NCBI RefSeq assembly: GCF_014596085.1
Contig: NZ_JACCJY010000017.1
Span: 62,001-126,000, forward strand
Length of the DNA stretch: 64,000 nt
Direction: 5' to 3'
DNA from: Azospirillum tabaci
Lineage (GTDB): Bacteria; Pseudomonadota; Alphaproteobacteria; Azospirillales; Azospirillaceae
Positions within the stretch are counted from its first letter, which is position 1; the number at the start of each line of letters is the position of its first letter. Made by a program: the position numbers and the translations under genes. Shown here piece by piece: positions 34,835-45,843 of the stretch. The notes below the pieces were generated by a model that saw nothing but the letters and a program-made list of their open reading frames with translations, was not told where the DNA came from and did not search any database.

Positions 34835-35653
34835 ATGACCACCACGCTGACGGGAAGCGCCGACCGCCTGGAGGCCGGCGGCTGGGCGGCCAGCAGCAAC
34901 GTCTGGAATCCGGGCGGCTACCGCAACGGCAAGAACTTCACCCAGTCCATCGTCCTCGACGAGGCGACCTTTCCGAACGGAACGGTGATCAGTTGGAGCT
35001 GGCCCTACGACAGCCGGCGTGCCCTGACCTACGAGAATTACCCGGTGCGCGCCTATCCGGAGCTGACGCACGGCGTCAATCCGTGGAACGGGGCGCCGTC
35101 CACCAGCACGGACCTGCCGGCGCGGATCGCCGACCTGCCCAACTTCGACGTGACCTACAAGGTGGGGCTGACCGGTGCCACGAACCTCTACAACGTCGCC
35201 GTCAGCCTATGGATCGGCGACGACCCGGCCAAGGGGATCGAAGGCGTGACCGACGAGGTGATGGTGTGGCTGCACAGCGGCTACTTCACCCCCGCCGGGG
35301 AGCCGGTCGCGACGCGGACCGACGCGCAGGGGGACGCCACCCTATGGAACAAGCCGGTCTTCAGCGGCGGGGTGGACGGCAACCCGATCGACTGGGAATA
35401 CACGGTCCTGCAGTACGGCGACGACCGGCTGGCCGGGACGCTGGACCTTGATGGGCTGCTGGATGAGCTTCAGACCCGCGGGATCATCAACGAGACGGAC
35501 TGGATTCTGGGCTTCCAGTTCGGCGCGGAGGTGGCGGCGGGTGCAGGGTCGATGACGGTCGATCAGCTGGCCGTGGACTTCACGGCGCCCCGGGCCCCGG
35601 CGGTGGTTGCGACGCCGCCGGAGCCGGTGATCGGGGTGGTGCCGTCGGTGTAG
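34835..35653 (+). CDS. GH12-like glycoside hydrolase without signal peptide
   Basis: A 272-residue protein with the jelly-roll signatures of glycoside hydrolase family 12 (endoglucanase/xyloglucanase): the nucleophile region GVTDEVMVWLHSG and the acid/base region DWILGFQFGAEVAAGAGSMT, plus VTYKVGLTGATNLYNVAVSL. Both catalytic glutamates appear present. The N-terminus (MTTTLTGSADRLEAGGW) has no export signal; a Pro/Val-rich tail closes the protein. A GGGGACG Shine-Dalgarno precedes the ATG. Family members are normally secreted, so either an unusual export route or a cytoplasmic role must apply. Activity is inferred from motifs only. Confidence 0.75.
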   Translation: MTTTLTGSADRLEAGGWAASSNVWNPGGYRNGKNFTQSIVLDEATFPNGTVISWSWPYDSRRALTYENYPVRAYPELTHGVNPWNGAPSTSTDLPARIADLPNFDVTYKVGLTGATNLYNVAVSLWIGDDPAKGIEGVTDEVMVWLHSGYFTPAGEPVATRTDAQGDATLWNKPVFSGGVDGNPIDWEYTVLQYGDDRLAGTLDLDGLLDELQTRGIINETDWILGFQFGAEVAAGAGSMTVDQLAVDFTAPRAPAVVATPPEPVIGVVPSV

Positions 35654-35697
35654 GGGTGAGCGGCCATGCCGGCCTCCCACCCCCACTCCCCGACGGA

Positions 35698-36777
35698 TCA
35701 GCCGGCCAGCGACTTGCCGGCGGCGCCCAGATCGGCGAAGGCCTCGTCCAGGCGGCGGACCATGCCCTGCTCGCCCAGGCGCAGCCACTTGCGCGGGTCG
35801 TACAGCTTCTTCAGCGGCTTGCCCGACTGCGGGTCGATCTGATGACGGAAGGCCGCCTCGTTCTCCAGCACGAAGCCGCCGATGGACTCGGCGAAGGCGA
35901 ACTGGGTGTCGGTGTCGATGTTCATCTTGAACACGCCGAAGCCGACCGCCTGGGCGATCTTCTCCTTCTCCGAGCCCGAACCGCCGTGGAACACCAGCGC
36001 CAGCGGCTTGGCGCCGCCGCCGTGACGTTCCGACACCAGAGCCTGCGAGGCGCCGAGGATCTCCGGGCGCAGCTTGACGTTGCCCGGGGCGTAGACGCCG
36101 TGGACGTTGCCGAAGGAGGCCGCGACCGAGAAATGGCCGATGGGCGACAGCTCCTCATAGGCGCGCAGCACGTCTTCCGGCTGGGTGTAGAGGTGGGCGT
36201 TGTTGGCGGCGTCCAGATCCTCCGACCCGATGCCGTCCTCCTCGCCGCCGGTCACGCCCAGCTCGATCTCCAGGCTCATGCCCAGCGGGGCGAGGCGCTT
36301 GAGAACGCGGGCGCATTCCGACAGGTTGAAGTCCAGCGACTCTTCCGACAGGTCGAGCATGTGCGAGCTGAACAGCGGACGGCCGGTGCGGCGGAAATGC
36401 TCCTCGCCATGGCCGATCATGCCCTCGACCCAGGGGATCAGGCCCTTGTTCGCGTGGTCGGTGTGCAGGACGACGCAGACGCCGTACTGCTCGGCCAGCA
36501 GATGGACGTGCTGGGCCGCCGACACGGCGCCGAGGATGCGCGCCTGGAGCGCGTCCTTCATGCCCTCGCCGGCGTAGAAGCGGGCGCCGCCGTTGGACAG
36601 CTGCACGATCACGTCGGAGCGGTTCTTGGCCGCCGCCTCGAGGACGGCGTTGATGCCGTTGGTGCCGACCACGTTGACCGCCGGCAGAGCATAACCGCCG
36701 TCCTGGCAGGCGGCGATCAGCGCGCGGTAGTCCTCTCCGGTCACGACGCCGGGCTTCAGTCGGGTCGGGGCAGACAT
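35698..36777 (-). CDS. fba: Class II fructose-bisphosphate aldolase
   Basis: A 359-residue zinc-dependent aldolase cleaving fructose 1,6-bisphosphate to dihydroxyacetone phosphate and glyceraldehyde 3-phosphate. Asp107 and His108 in VVLHTDHANKG, the EIELGVTGGEEDG loop, the zinc-ligand SVAASFGNVHGVY and phosphate-binding VFHGGSGSEKE identify the E. coli FbaA-like subclass. The ATG at 36777 is preceded by GGGAGGAATTC; upstream extension is unsupported. It completes the route begun by FruB/FruK/FruA. Confidence 0.95.
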   Translation of the reverse strand: MSAPTRLKPGVVTGEDYRALIAACQDGGYALPAVNVVGTNGINAVLEAAAKNRSDVIVQLSNGGARFYAGEGMKDALQARILGAVSAAQHVHLLAEQYGVCVVLHTDHANKGLIPWVEGMIGHGEEHFRRTGRPLFSSHMLDLSEESLDFNLSECARVLKRLAPLGMSLEIELGVTGGEEDGIGSEDLDAANNAHLYTQPEDVLRAYEELSPIGHFSVAASFGNVHGVYAPGNVKLRPEILGASQALVSERHGGGAKPLALVFHGGSGSEKEKIAQAVGFGVFKMNIDTDTQFAFAESIGGFVLENEAAFRHQIDPQSGKPLKKLYDPRKWLRLGEQGMVRRLDEAFADLGAAGKSLAG

Positions 36778-36811
36778 GGGTGAATTCCTCCCTCGGAAAA
36801 ATACTGCCTTG

Positions 36812-36835
36812 AAACGTCGGTTCAAACGTCGGTTC
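36812..36835. repeat. Exact 12-bp tandem repeat upstream of fba
   Basis: AAACGTCGGTTC occurs twice head to tail in the 242-base divergent region between the aldolase and SMP-30 genes, followed by a related CGATCGTTCGGTC. The repeats sit 35-58 bases before the aldolase start and could be a direct-repeat binding site. No regulator match is claimed. Confidence 0.55.
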
Positions 36836-37019
36836 GATCGTTCGGTCAAGCCCCATATGGGCATGGGACCGACGAACGCCACGCGCTCTTTTTGCCACTT
36901 CCCGCGCCGGAACGCTGCAAAAGACTTGCCGCGAAAGCCACACTGCACCTGTGACGAAAAGACCCGCGGCATCCGTCACGAGCCGTTGAAATCGAGAGCC
37001 AACGAAGGAGACCTGGACC

Positions 37020-37892
37020 ATGGACGCTCATTGTGTCTGGGAGGCGGGTGCGGCGCTCGGCGAGGGGCCGGTCTGGTCGCCGTCGCGCAACGCCCTGTTC
37101 GCCGTGGACATCCGCGGCGCGCGCCTGCTGCGCTACACCCCCGCCGACGGCCGGGGCCGCGACTGGCCGCTGGAGGAGGCCGCCTGCTGGCTGGTCGAAC
37201 GGGCAGACGGCGCCGGCTTCGTCGCCGGTCTGCGCTCGCGCCGGCTGGTCGGCCTGACGCTGGACGGCGACCGGCTCTCGGTGGAACCCGAGGTGCTGCG
37301 GCTGGAGGAGGATGCCCCCGGCAACCGGCTGAACGACGCCGCGGCCGACACGGCAGGGCGGCTGTGGGTGGGCAGCATGGACGACGCGGAGCAGGACGCC
37401 TCCGGCGCGCTGTACCGCGTCGACCCGGACGGTTCCGTGGAACGGGTGGACGAGGGCTACACGGTCAGCAACGGCCCCGCCTTGTCCCCGGACGGGCGGA
37501 CGCTCTACCACACCGACAGCCCGCGCCGGACCATCTACGCCTTCGCCCTGGCCGCGGACGGCGCCCTCTCCGGCAAGCGCGCCCACATCCGCTTCGGCGA
37601 GGAGGACGGCTACCCCGACGGCATGACCTGCGACGCCGAGGGGCATCTCTGGGTCGCCCACTGGAGCGGTGGACGGGTCAGCCGCTTCCGGCCGGACGGG
37701 ACGCTGGATCGGGTGGTGCGGCTGCCGGTGTCCAACGTCACCTCCTGCGCCTTCGGCGGGCCGGGCCTGGACCAGCTGTTCATCACCACCGCCGGCCAGG
37801 ATGCGCCGGCCGGGGAACCGCTGGCCGGCGCGCTGTTCGCCTGCACGCCCGGCGTCGTCGGGCTGCCGCCGGGACGGTTCGGCACGCCCTGA
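37020..37892 (+). CDS. SMP-30/gluconolactonase-family lactonase
   Basis: A 290-residue six-bladed beta-propeller hydrolase of the SMP-30/regucalcin family, which opens sugar lactones using a bound divalent metal. Metal ligands are visible as Glu15 (GEGPVWSP), the Asn of NRLNDAA, the Asn of VSNGPALSPDG and the Asp of GYPDGMTCDAEG. A GGAG Shine-Dalgarno precedes the ATG. Members act on gluconolactone, arabinonolactone or similar in non-phosphorylated sugar oxidation, a route common in azospirilla. It is divergent from the aldolase gene. Confidence 0.9.
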   Translation: MDAHCVWEAGAALGEGPVWSPSRNALFAVDIRGARLLRYTPADGRGRDWPLEEAACWLVERADGAGFVAGLRSRRLVGLTLDGDRLSVEPEVLRLEEDAPGNRLNDAAADTAGRLWVGSMDDAEQDASGALYRVDPDGSVERVDEGYTVSNGPALSPDGRTLYHTDSPRRTIYAFALAADGALSGKRAHIRFGEEDGYPDGMTCDAEGHLWVAHWSGGRVSRFRPDGTLDRVVRLPVSNVTSCAFGGPGLDQLFITTAGQDAPAGEPLAGALFACTPGVVGLPPGRFGTP

Positions 37893-38204
37893 CCAAGCGG
37901 CAAGTCTCGGGCGCAAGTCTTGCCAGCGGATTTGATATACTAGTATAACTAAGCCGCTGAACAGCAGCCGTCACCGCATGGCGGAAGGAACGCCCGCCGC
38001 CGTGGCGAGGCCCACCGCCAAGTGATAGATCTGTGCGGACACCGCAACGCAACCGGCGCCACCGGGGCGGCGGCGTCCGCAACCATGCCGAAGCCGTTCT
38101 CCCACAAGGGAAAAAGGGCTTTAGCAGGTGCAGCAAACTGCTTTACAGTTGCAAGCATATCCTTCCTCGACGGTTCCACCTTCGCACAGCCGGAGCGACC
38201 CACG
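37893..38204. promoter_or_regulatory. ppc upstream region with 12-bp palindrome at 37936-37947
   Basis: A 312-base gap ahead of ppc. It contains the perfect palindrome TATACTAGTATA (37936-37947) in a short AT-rich island. The same ATATACTAGTAT core (here 37935-37946) recurs at 41138-41149 just after ppc. Palindromes of this shape are typical of GntR-family operators. An imperfect dyad around GCAAACTG/CAGTTGC lies near 38131-38152, within 75 bases of the start. No gene is seen. Confidence 0.5.
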
Positions 38205-41012
<2,808 letters not shown>

Positions 41013-41026
41013 CCCACCAGGCGGCG

Positions 41027-41055
41027 CCCCATCCCGTCACGCCGGCGGGATGGGG
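41027..41055 (+). terminator. Hairpin just after ppc
   Basis: CCCCATCCCG-N9-CGGGATGGGG is a perfect 10-bp stem 14 bases after the ppc stop. There is no T-run, so it would be a Rho-assisted or RNA-stabilising end rather than a classical intrinsic terminator. Confidence 0.55.
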
Positions 41056-41138
41056 GGCGGCTGACGGGGACGGCGAAATCGAAGGGCGGCATGGAAAATG
41101 GACTGCCACTCCCGATTTCCCGCTTGCTTCCATAGTAA

Positions 41139-41263
41139 TATACTAGTATGTTTCTTCTCGTGTTCAAGCGTTGTGGGCCGCCACTGCGGCGGCTGGCGCG
41201 ACGTCCTGGACGTTTCCTCCCTAGACTCGAAGGCCATCGGGGACCACCCCGGTGGCCTTTTTT
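41139..41263 (+). ncRNA. Candidate small RNA or attenuated leader upstream of the CYP152 gene
   Basis: The 307-base gap between ppc and the P450 gene contains an AT-rich start (TATACTAGTATG at 41139-41150; TATACT could be a -10 with a weak TTTCCC -35 at 17 bases). GC-rich hairpins follow (GCCGCC-ACT-GCGGC near 41178; ACGTCC-T-GGACGT near 41201). It ends in a textbook intrinsic terminator, GGCCATCGGGG-ACCA-CCCCGGTGGCC plus TTTTTT (41232-41263). Since ppc has its own hairpin, the unit may be a ~110-nt sRNA or a leader that stops transcription 57 bases before the P450 start. No known Rfam family is recognised. Confidence 0.45.
41232..41263 (+). terminator. Intrinsic terminator ahead of the P450 gene
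   Basis: An 11-bp stem with one G-T pair (GGCCATCGGGG / CCCCGGTGGCC), loop ACCA, then six T residues. It is the strongest intrinsic terminator on the plus strand in the window and points towards, not away from, the P450 start. Confidence 0.8.
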
Positions 41264-41319
41264 CTGCGCACGCTTTGACTGTGGAGCCTGTTGTCCCTGG
41301 TGGGAGGAAAGGAGGTTCC

Positions 41320-42633
41320 ATGCATCCGATCCCGCGCGACGCCAGTCCGGACAGCACGCTGGCCCTGCTGTCGGAGGGTTACCGCTTCGTGATGAACCGC
41401 TGCGAGCGCCACGGCACCGACATCTTCGAAACCCGCCTCATGCTCCGGAAGGCCATCTGCGTGATGGGAGAGGAGGCCGCCGGTATGTTCTACGAACCGG
41501 ACCGCTTCACCCGGAAGGGCGCCATGCCCATCACCACGCTGATGCTTCTGCAGGACCGCGGAGCCGCGCAGACGTTGGACGGCGAGGCGCACCGCTGGCG
41601 CAAGCGGATGCTGATGACGCTGATGGAGCCGGAAAACATCCGCCGCCTCTGCGCGGAGGTCGCCACGGAATGGCGCGCCGGCCTGCCGGGTTGGGAGACG
41701 GCGGCACGGGTCGTTCTCCTCGACGCCGTGCGGGGGATCCTCTGCCGGGCCGTCTGCCGCTGGGCCGGAGTGCCCCTGACCGGGGAGGAGGGCGGCCGGC
41801 GGACCGCGGAGTTCGCCGCGATGATCGACGGGGCCGGTGCGGTCGGCCCGCGCAATTGGCGCGGCCTGTTGCTGCGCACCCGCACCGAACGCTGGGCGCG
41901 CGGCCTGATCGAAGACGCCCGCGCCGGGCGGCCGGGCATGGTGGAGGGTGGCATTGAGGGGCGCGCCCTGAACGTCATCGCGACCCACCGCGATCCGGAC
42001 GGGAGCCTTCTGGACACGACGACGACGGCGGTCGAACTCATCAACATCCTCCGTCCGGTGGTGGCCATCGCCCAGTATGTGGTCTTCGCCGCCATGGCCC
42101 TGCACGAGCATCCGGAGCAACGAACGGCACTCCAGGACGCCAGCCCCGAGGAGCTTGAGCGTTTCGTCCAGGAGGTCCGGCGCTTCTACCCGTTCTTCCC
42201 GCTGGTCGGGGGGCGCGTGCGCATGCCCTTCGAGTGGCGCGGGCACCGCTTCGCGGAAGGGACCTGGGTGCTGCTGGATTTGTATGGCACCTGCCACGAT
42301 CCGCGGATCTGGAACGATCCCGAGCGGTTCCGGCCCGAGCGATTCCGCGGGCGGGAGCCGGGTGCCTTCGCCCTCATCCCGCAGGGGGGCGGACCCCATC
42401 TTCGCGGTCATCGCTGCGCCGGGGAATGGATCACCATCGAGGTCGTGAAGACGGCGGTGCGCCTGCTGAACCGCGAGATGCGCTACACCGTGCCGGCACA
42501 GGACTTGGCGCTGGACCTCTCGCGCATGCCGGCGGTGCCGCGCAGTCGCTTCGTCATCGAGCATGTGGAGCCGCGCCGCAGAGCGGATGCGGTGTTGGAC
42601 CAGCCGGTTGCGCTTTCCCGACGCGCACATTGA
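41320..42633 (+). CDS. CYP152-family cytochrome P450 fatty-acid peroxygenase
   Basis: A 437-residue P450 using hydrogen peroxide to hydroxylate (alpha or beta) or decarboxylate long-chain fatty acids. The I-helix lacks the usual acid-alcohol pair and instead has the CYP152 Arg245-Pro246 in LINILRPVVAIAQYV, which anchors the substrate carboxylate. The haem-ligand region is PQGGGPHLRGHRCAGEWITI with Cys366, and FVQEVRRFYPFFP holds the ExxR motif. The family's N-terminal layout (DSTLALLSEGYRF; KGAMP; LDGEAHRWRKRM) is intact. GGAGG lies four bases before the ATG. No redox partner genes are adjacent, consistent with peroxide use. Confidence 0.9.
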   Translation: MHPIPRDASPDSTLALLSEGYRFVMNRCERHGTDIFETRLMLRKAICVMGEEAAGMFYEPDRFTRKGAMPITTLMLLQDRGAAQTLDGEAHRWRKRMLMTLMEPENIRRLCAEVATEWRAGLPGWETAARVVLLDAVRGILCRAVCRWAGVPLTGEEGGRRTAEFAAMIDGAGAVGPRNWRGLLLRTRTERWARGLIEDARAGRPGMVEGGIEGRALNVIATHRDPDGSLLDTTTTAVELINILRPVVAIAQYVVFAAMALHEHPEQRTALQDASPEELERFVQEVRRFYPFFPLVGGRVRMPFEWRGHRFAEGTWVLLDLYGTCHDPRIWNDPERFRPERFRGREPGAFALIPQGGGPHLRGHRCAGEWITIEVVKTAVRLLNREMRYTVPAQDLALDLSRMPAVPRSRFVIEHVEPRRRADAVLDQPVALSRRAH

Positions 42634-42648
42634 CAATCCATACAATCC
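42633..42648. promoter_or_regulatory. Direct repeat ACAATCC x2 upstream of the MocR-type gene
   Basis: ACAATCC-AT-ACAATCC lies in the 64-base gap before the regulator, overlapping a TTGACA (42630-42635) that could be its -35. MocR/PdxR regulators characteristically bind direct repeats, so an autoregulatory site is plausible but unproven. Confidence 0.4.
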
Positions 42649-42697
42649 GGGGTCTTATGTCTGTAAGGGAGCGCCCCGGCTCCCTGCAAGGATCATC

Positions 42698-44164
42698 ATG
42701 CCGCCGCTCCCCGCCCCCGCCGCTCAAGCACCCTCGCAGGCACTCACCCAAGCGATCGACTGGGTGCCTTCCCTGGAGGACCGCAGCCGGCCCGTCTACG
42801 TCGCCATCGCGGACGCCATCGCGGCGGACATCGGGGCGGGGCGGCTGAGGCCCGGCGACCGGCTGCCGCCGCAGCGGATTCTGGCCGACCGGCTGGGCAT
42901 CGATTTCACCACCGTCAGCCGCGCCTATGGAGAGGCGCGCCACCGCGGGCTGGTGGACGCGCGGGTCGGGCAAGGCACTTTCGTGCGCAAGACGGGCCAT
43001 GTTCCCCCGCCCTTCGCCGCGGAGCCGCACTCCACCGCGGGAACGGTGCCGCTGGCCGTCAGCATGGCGATGAACCAACCGCCGCAACCGGGGGATTCCG
43101 TCGCCCTGACCGCACGCATGAATCGCGGGATCGCCGCGGCCACAGCGGCTCTCGGGCTGCCGGACCTGCTGCGCTATCCGGACGGGGCCGACAGCCCGGA
43201 CGACCGGGAGGCGGCGGTCCATTGGCTGCGCCACCGTCTGCCCGGCCTGACGGCGGAGCGGGTGCTGGTGGCGCCCGGCACGCAGGCCGCCCTGCTCGCC
43301 CTGCTCTCCGCCCTGGCCCGCCCCGGCGACACGGTCTGCGCGGAGGCGCTGACCTATCCCGGCTTCCGCGCCGCCGCGGCCCAGCTCGGGCTGCGGGTGG
43401 TCGGCGTTCCGATGGACGCGGACGGCCTCGACCCGGACGCCCTACGCGCCGCGCTGGCCGAGCACCGGCCCAAGGCGCTCTACTGCATCCCGACCTTTCA
43501 CAACCCGACCACCGCGACCATGCCCGAGGAGCGGCGGCGGGCGGTCGCCGCGGCGGCGCGCGAGCACGGCGTTCCGATCATCGAGGACGACATCTACGGC
43601 CCGCTGCCGGAAACGGCGCCGCCGCCGCTCGCCGCCTTCGCGCCGGAACTCACCTACCATGTCGCCGGGCTTGCCAAATGCGTGTCCCCGGCGCTGCGCA
43701 TCGCCTATGTGGCGGCGCCCGATGCCCGGCAGGCGCGCCGGGTGGCGGTCGCGCAACGGGCGACCACGCTGATCGCCGCCCCCCTGTCCGCCGCCATCGC
43801 CCGGCTGTGGATCGCCGACGGCACCGCGGAGGCGGTGCGCGACGCAATCCGGGGGGAGGCCATGGCCCGCCGGGCGCTGGCCGAATCGCTCCTGCCGGCG
43901 GAGCGGATCGTCACCAAGCGCGAGGCCTTCCATCTCTGGCTAAGCCTGCCGGACGGCTGGACCGGTGGGGAGTTCACCGCCCATCTGCGCAGCCGGGGCA
44001 TTTCCGCGGTGGCCGCGGAGGCCTTCGCCACCACCCCGGACGTGCCCGCGGCCCTGCGCTTCTGCCTGGGCGCCCCGCTGGACCGCGACGAGACCCGCCG
44101 CGCGCTGGAGATCCTGGCCGACGCCCTGGTCCTGCCCCCCGCCACCGCGGGAGTCATCATCTGA
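42698..44164 (+). CDS. MocR/PdxR-type regulator (GntR HTH fused to aminotransferase-like domain)
   Basis: A 488-residue fusion. Residues about 30-100 are a GntR winged helix (GRLRPGDRLPPQRILADRLG then DFTTVSRAYGEARHRGLVDA). From about 130 there is a fold-type I aminotransferase domain with PLP-binding Lys327 in HVAGLAKCVSPALRIAYV and the PTFHNPTTATMPEERR segment. Such proteins are regulators responding to PLP or amino compounds rather than enzymes. AAGGA precedes the ATG at 42698. It follows the CYP152 gene by 64 bases on the same strand; no obvious target such as pdx or gab genes is beside it. Confidence 0.9.
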   Translation: MPPLPAPAAQAPSQALTQAIDWVPSLEDRSRPVYVAIADAIAADIGAGRLRPGDRLPPQRILADRLGIDFTTVSRAYGEARHRGLVDARVGQGTFVRKTGHVPPPFAAEPHSTAGTVPLAVSMAMNQPPQPGDSVALTARMNRGIAAATAALGLPDLLRYPDGADSPDDREAAVHWLRHRLPGLTAERVLVAPGTQAALLALLSALARPGDTVCAEALTYPGFRAAAAQLGLRVVGVPMDADGLDPDALRAALAEHRPKALYCIPTFHNPTTATMPEERRRAVAAAAREHGVPIIEDDIYGPLPETAPPPLAAFAPELTYHVAGLAKCVSPALRIAYVAAPDARQARRVAVAQRATTLIAAPLSAAIARLWIADGTAEAVRDAIRGEAMARRALAESLLPAERIVTKREAFHLWLSLPDGWTGGEFTAHLRSRGISAVAAEAFATTPDVPAALRFCLGAPLDRDETRRALEILADALVLPPATAGVII

Positions 44165-44243
44165 GGCCATCAAAGCCTGCTTCAGAGTGTCGCATTGCAG
44201 GGATCGCCTCCCGAAGAATCGGGGTTTTCCATACATAGCCTCC

Positions 44244-44259
44244 ATTGAATGCATTCAAT
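44244..44259. promoter_or_regulatory. FNR/FixK-like palindrome upstream of ccoG
   Basis: ATTGAATGCATTCAAT is a perfect 16-base palindrome containing TTGA-N6-TCAA, the outer frame of FNR/FixK boxes (TTGAT-N4-ATCAA). The inner positions deviate. It is 94 bases before the preferred ccoG start, in line with oxygen-responsive control of a cbb3 oxidase accessory gene. Confidence 0.55.
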
Positions 44260-44352
44260 CGCGCTTGCGGATTTGGCGATTGACGGCATACAGTCGGCGC
44301 CATGCCGCAGGCCACCGCTCGGGTGGTCCGGATGTTTGCGCAGAGGCACGCC

Positions 44353-45837
44353 ATGCAGAATCTCGCCCGCTCGTCCACCCTTCCCCCACCGCCCTCCGCT
44401 CCGGCCCCGTCCACCCCGGCTCCGTTCTACGCACCGCACCAGAAGATCTACCCGAAGGCGGCGCGCGGCCGGTTCCGCCGCATCAAGTCGGCGCTGATGG
44501 TGGGCCTGCTGGCACTGTTCATGCTGCTGCCCTGGCTGCGCTGGGACCGCGGCGCCGGCCTGCCGAACCAGGCGATCCTGTTCGATCTGGACAGCCAACG
44601 CTTCTACCTGTTCGCCCTCGAACTCTGGCCGCAGCACATCTACTACCTGACGGGCGCGATGATCCTCGCGGCGGTCGGCCTGTTCCTGGCGACGGCGCTG
44701 GCCGGCCGAGTCTGGTGCGGCTACACCTGCCCGCAGACGGTGTGGACCGACCTCTACGTGAAGGTGGAGGAGTGGATCGAGGGCGACCGCGGCGCCCGCA
44801 TCCGGCTGGACAAGGGTCCGCGCAACGCCGCTTGGCTGGCCAAGAAGGCGGCCAAGCACGCGGTCTGGCTGCTGATCGCCCTGGCGACCGGGGCCTCGGC
44901 CCTCTTCTACTTCGTGGACGCGCCGGGCTACGTCGCGGATCTGCTGCGCTTCCAGCCGGGGCCGGTGGCGACCGGCTGGATTCTGTTCATGACCGCCTGC
45001 ACCTACGCCATGGCCGGCTTCATGCGGGAGCAGATGTGCGTCTATGTCTGCCCCTGGCCGCGCATCCAGGCCGCCCTGCTGGACGATGAAAGCCTCACCG
45101 TCACCTATCAGGACTGGCGCGGCGACGGTCGCGCGCCGCTGCGCAAGGAGCAGAGCTGGGCGGAGCGCTCTGCCGAGGGGCTCGGCGACTGCATTGACTG
45201 CAAGGCCTGCGTCCAGGTCTGCCCGACCGGCATCGACATCCGCGACGGCCTCCAGATGGACTGCATCAGCTGCGGCCTGTGCATCGACGCCTGCGACGAC
45301 GTGATGGGCCGCATCGGGCGCCCCGGCGGGCTGATCCGCTACGACACCCAGGCCGCCCAGGAGGCCAAGGCCGTGGCCCGCAAGCCGGAGCCCTACCGGC
45401 TGGTCCGCCCGCGCACCATCATCTATTCGCTGGTGATGCTGGTGGTCGGCGGGATGATGACGCTCGGCGTGCTGCTGGAGCCGACGGTGGACGTTTCCGT
45501 CCTGCGCGACCGGGCGCCGCTCTACGTCACCCTGTCCGACGGCGCGATCCAGAACAGCTACACGGTCAAGATCTCCAACATGACCCGCGCCCCGCAGGGC
45601 TACCGCCTGACCGTTTCGGGTCCCAGCGGCGCCACGGTGACGGCGGTCGGCGGCGGGGCTGCCAATGGCGCCGCGCCGGTGCTGGGCGCCGAACCCGACA
45701 CGGTGCAGACCCACCGCGTCCATGTCCGTGCTCCGGCGGGCGCCGCCGTGGCCGGCTCCATGCCGTTGACCCTCGCATTGACCCGCCTGTCGGACGGGGT
45801 GGTTCATCAGGCCGAGACGGTGTTCCTGGCTCCCTGA
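44353..45837 (+). CDS. ccoG: Cytochrome c oxidase accessory protein CcoG (FixG/RdxA-like)
   Basis: A 494-residue inner-membrane iron-sulfur protein that reduces copper for cbb3-type oxidase maturation. About five membrane segments are visible, with WCGYTCPQTVW and CVYVCPWPR motifs, then two ferredoxin-like cluster sets, CIDCKACVQVCPTGID and CISCGLCIDACDD, and a periplasmic Ig-like C-terminal domain. The ATG at 44353 has AGAGG six bases upstream; ATGs at 44302 and 44332 give longer starts. The ccoNOP and ccoH/I/S genes that usually accompany it are not next to it here. Confidence 0.92.
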   Translation: MQNLARSSTLPPPPSAPAPSTPAPFYAPHQKIYPKAARGRFRRIKSALMVGLLALFMLLPWLRWDRGAGLPNQAILFDLDSQRFYLFALELWPQHIYYLTGAMILAAVGLFLATALAGRVWCGYTCPQTVWTDLYVKVEEWIEGDRGARIRLDKGPRNAAWLAKKAAKHAVWLLIALATGASALFYFVDAPGYVADLLRFQPGPVATGWILFMTACTYAMAGFMREQMCVYVCPWPRIQAALLDDESLTVTYQDWRGDGRAPLRKEQSWAERSAEGLGDCIDCKACVQVCPTGIDIRDGLQMDCISCGLCIDACDDVMGRIGRPGGLIRYDTQAAQEAKAVARKPEPYRLVRPRTIIYSLVMLVVGGMMTLGVLLEPTVDVSVLRDRAPLYVTLSDGAIQNSYTVKISNMTRAPQGYRLTVSGPSGATVTAVGGGAANGAAPVLGAEPDTVQTHRVHVRAPAGAAVAGSMPLTLALTRLSDGVVHQAETVFLAP

Positions 45838-45843
45838 CCAGCC

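Noticed and set aside
37913..37947. Sigma-70 promoter using TATACT at 37936
   Set aside because: The position 17 bases upstream reads GCAAGT, with no -35 resemblance; an operator role for the palindrome is more likely.
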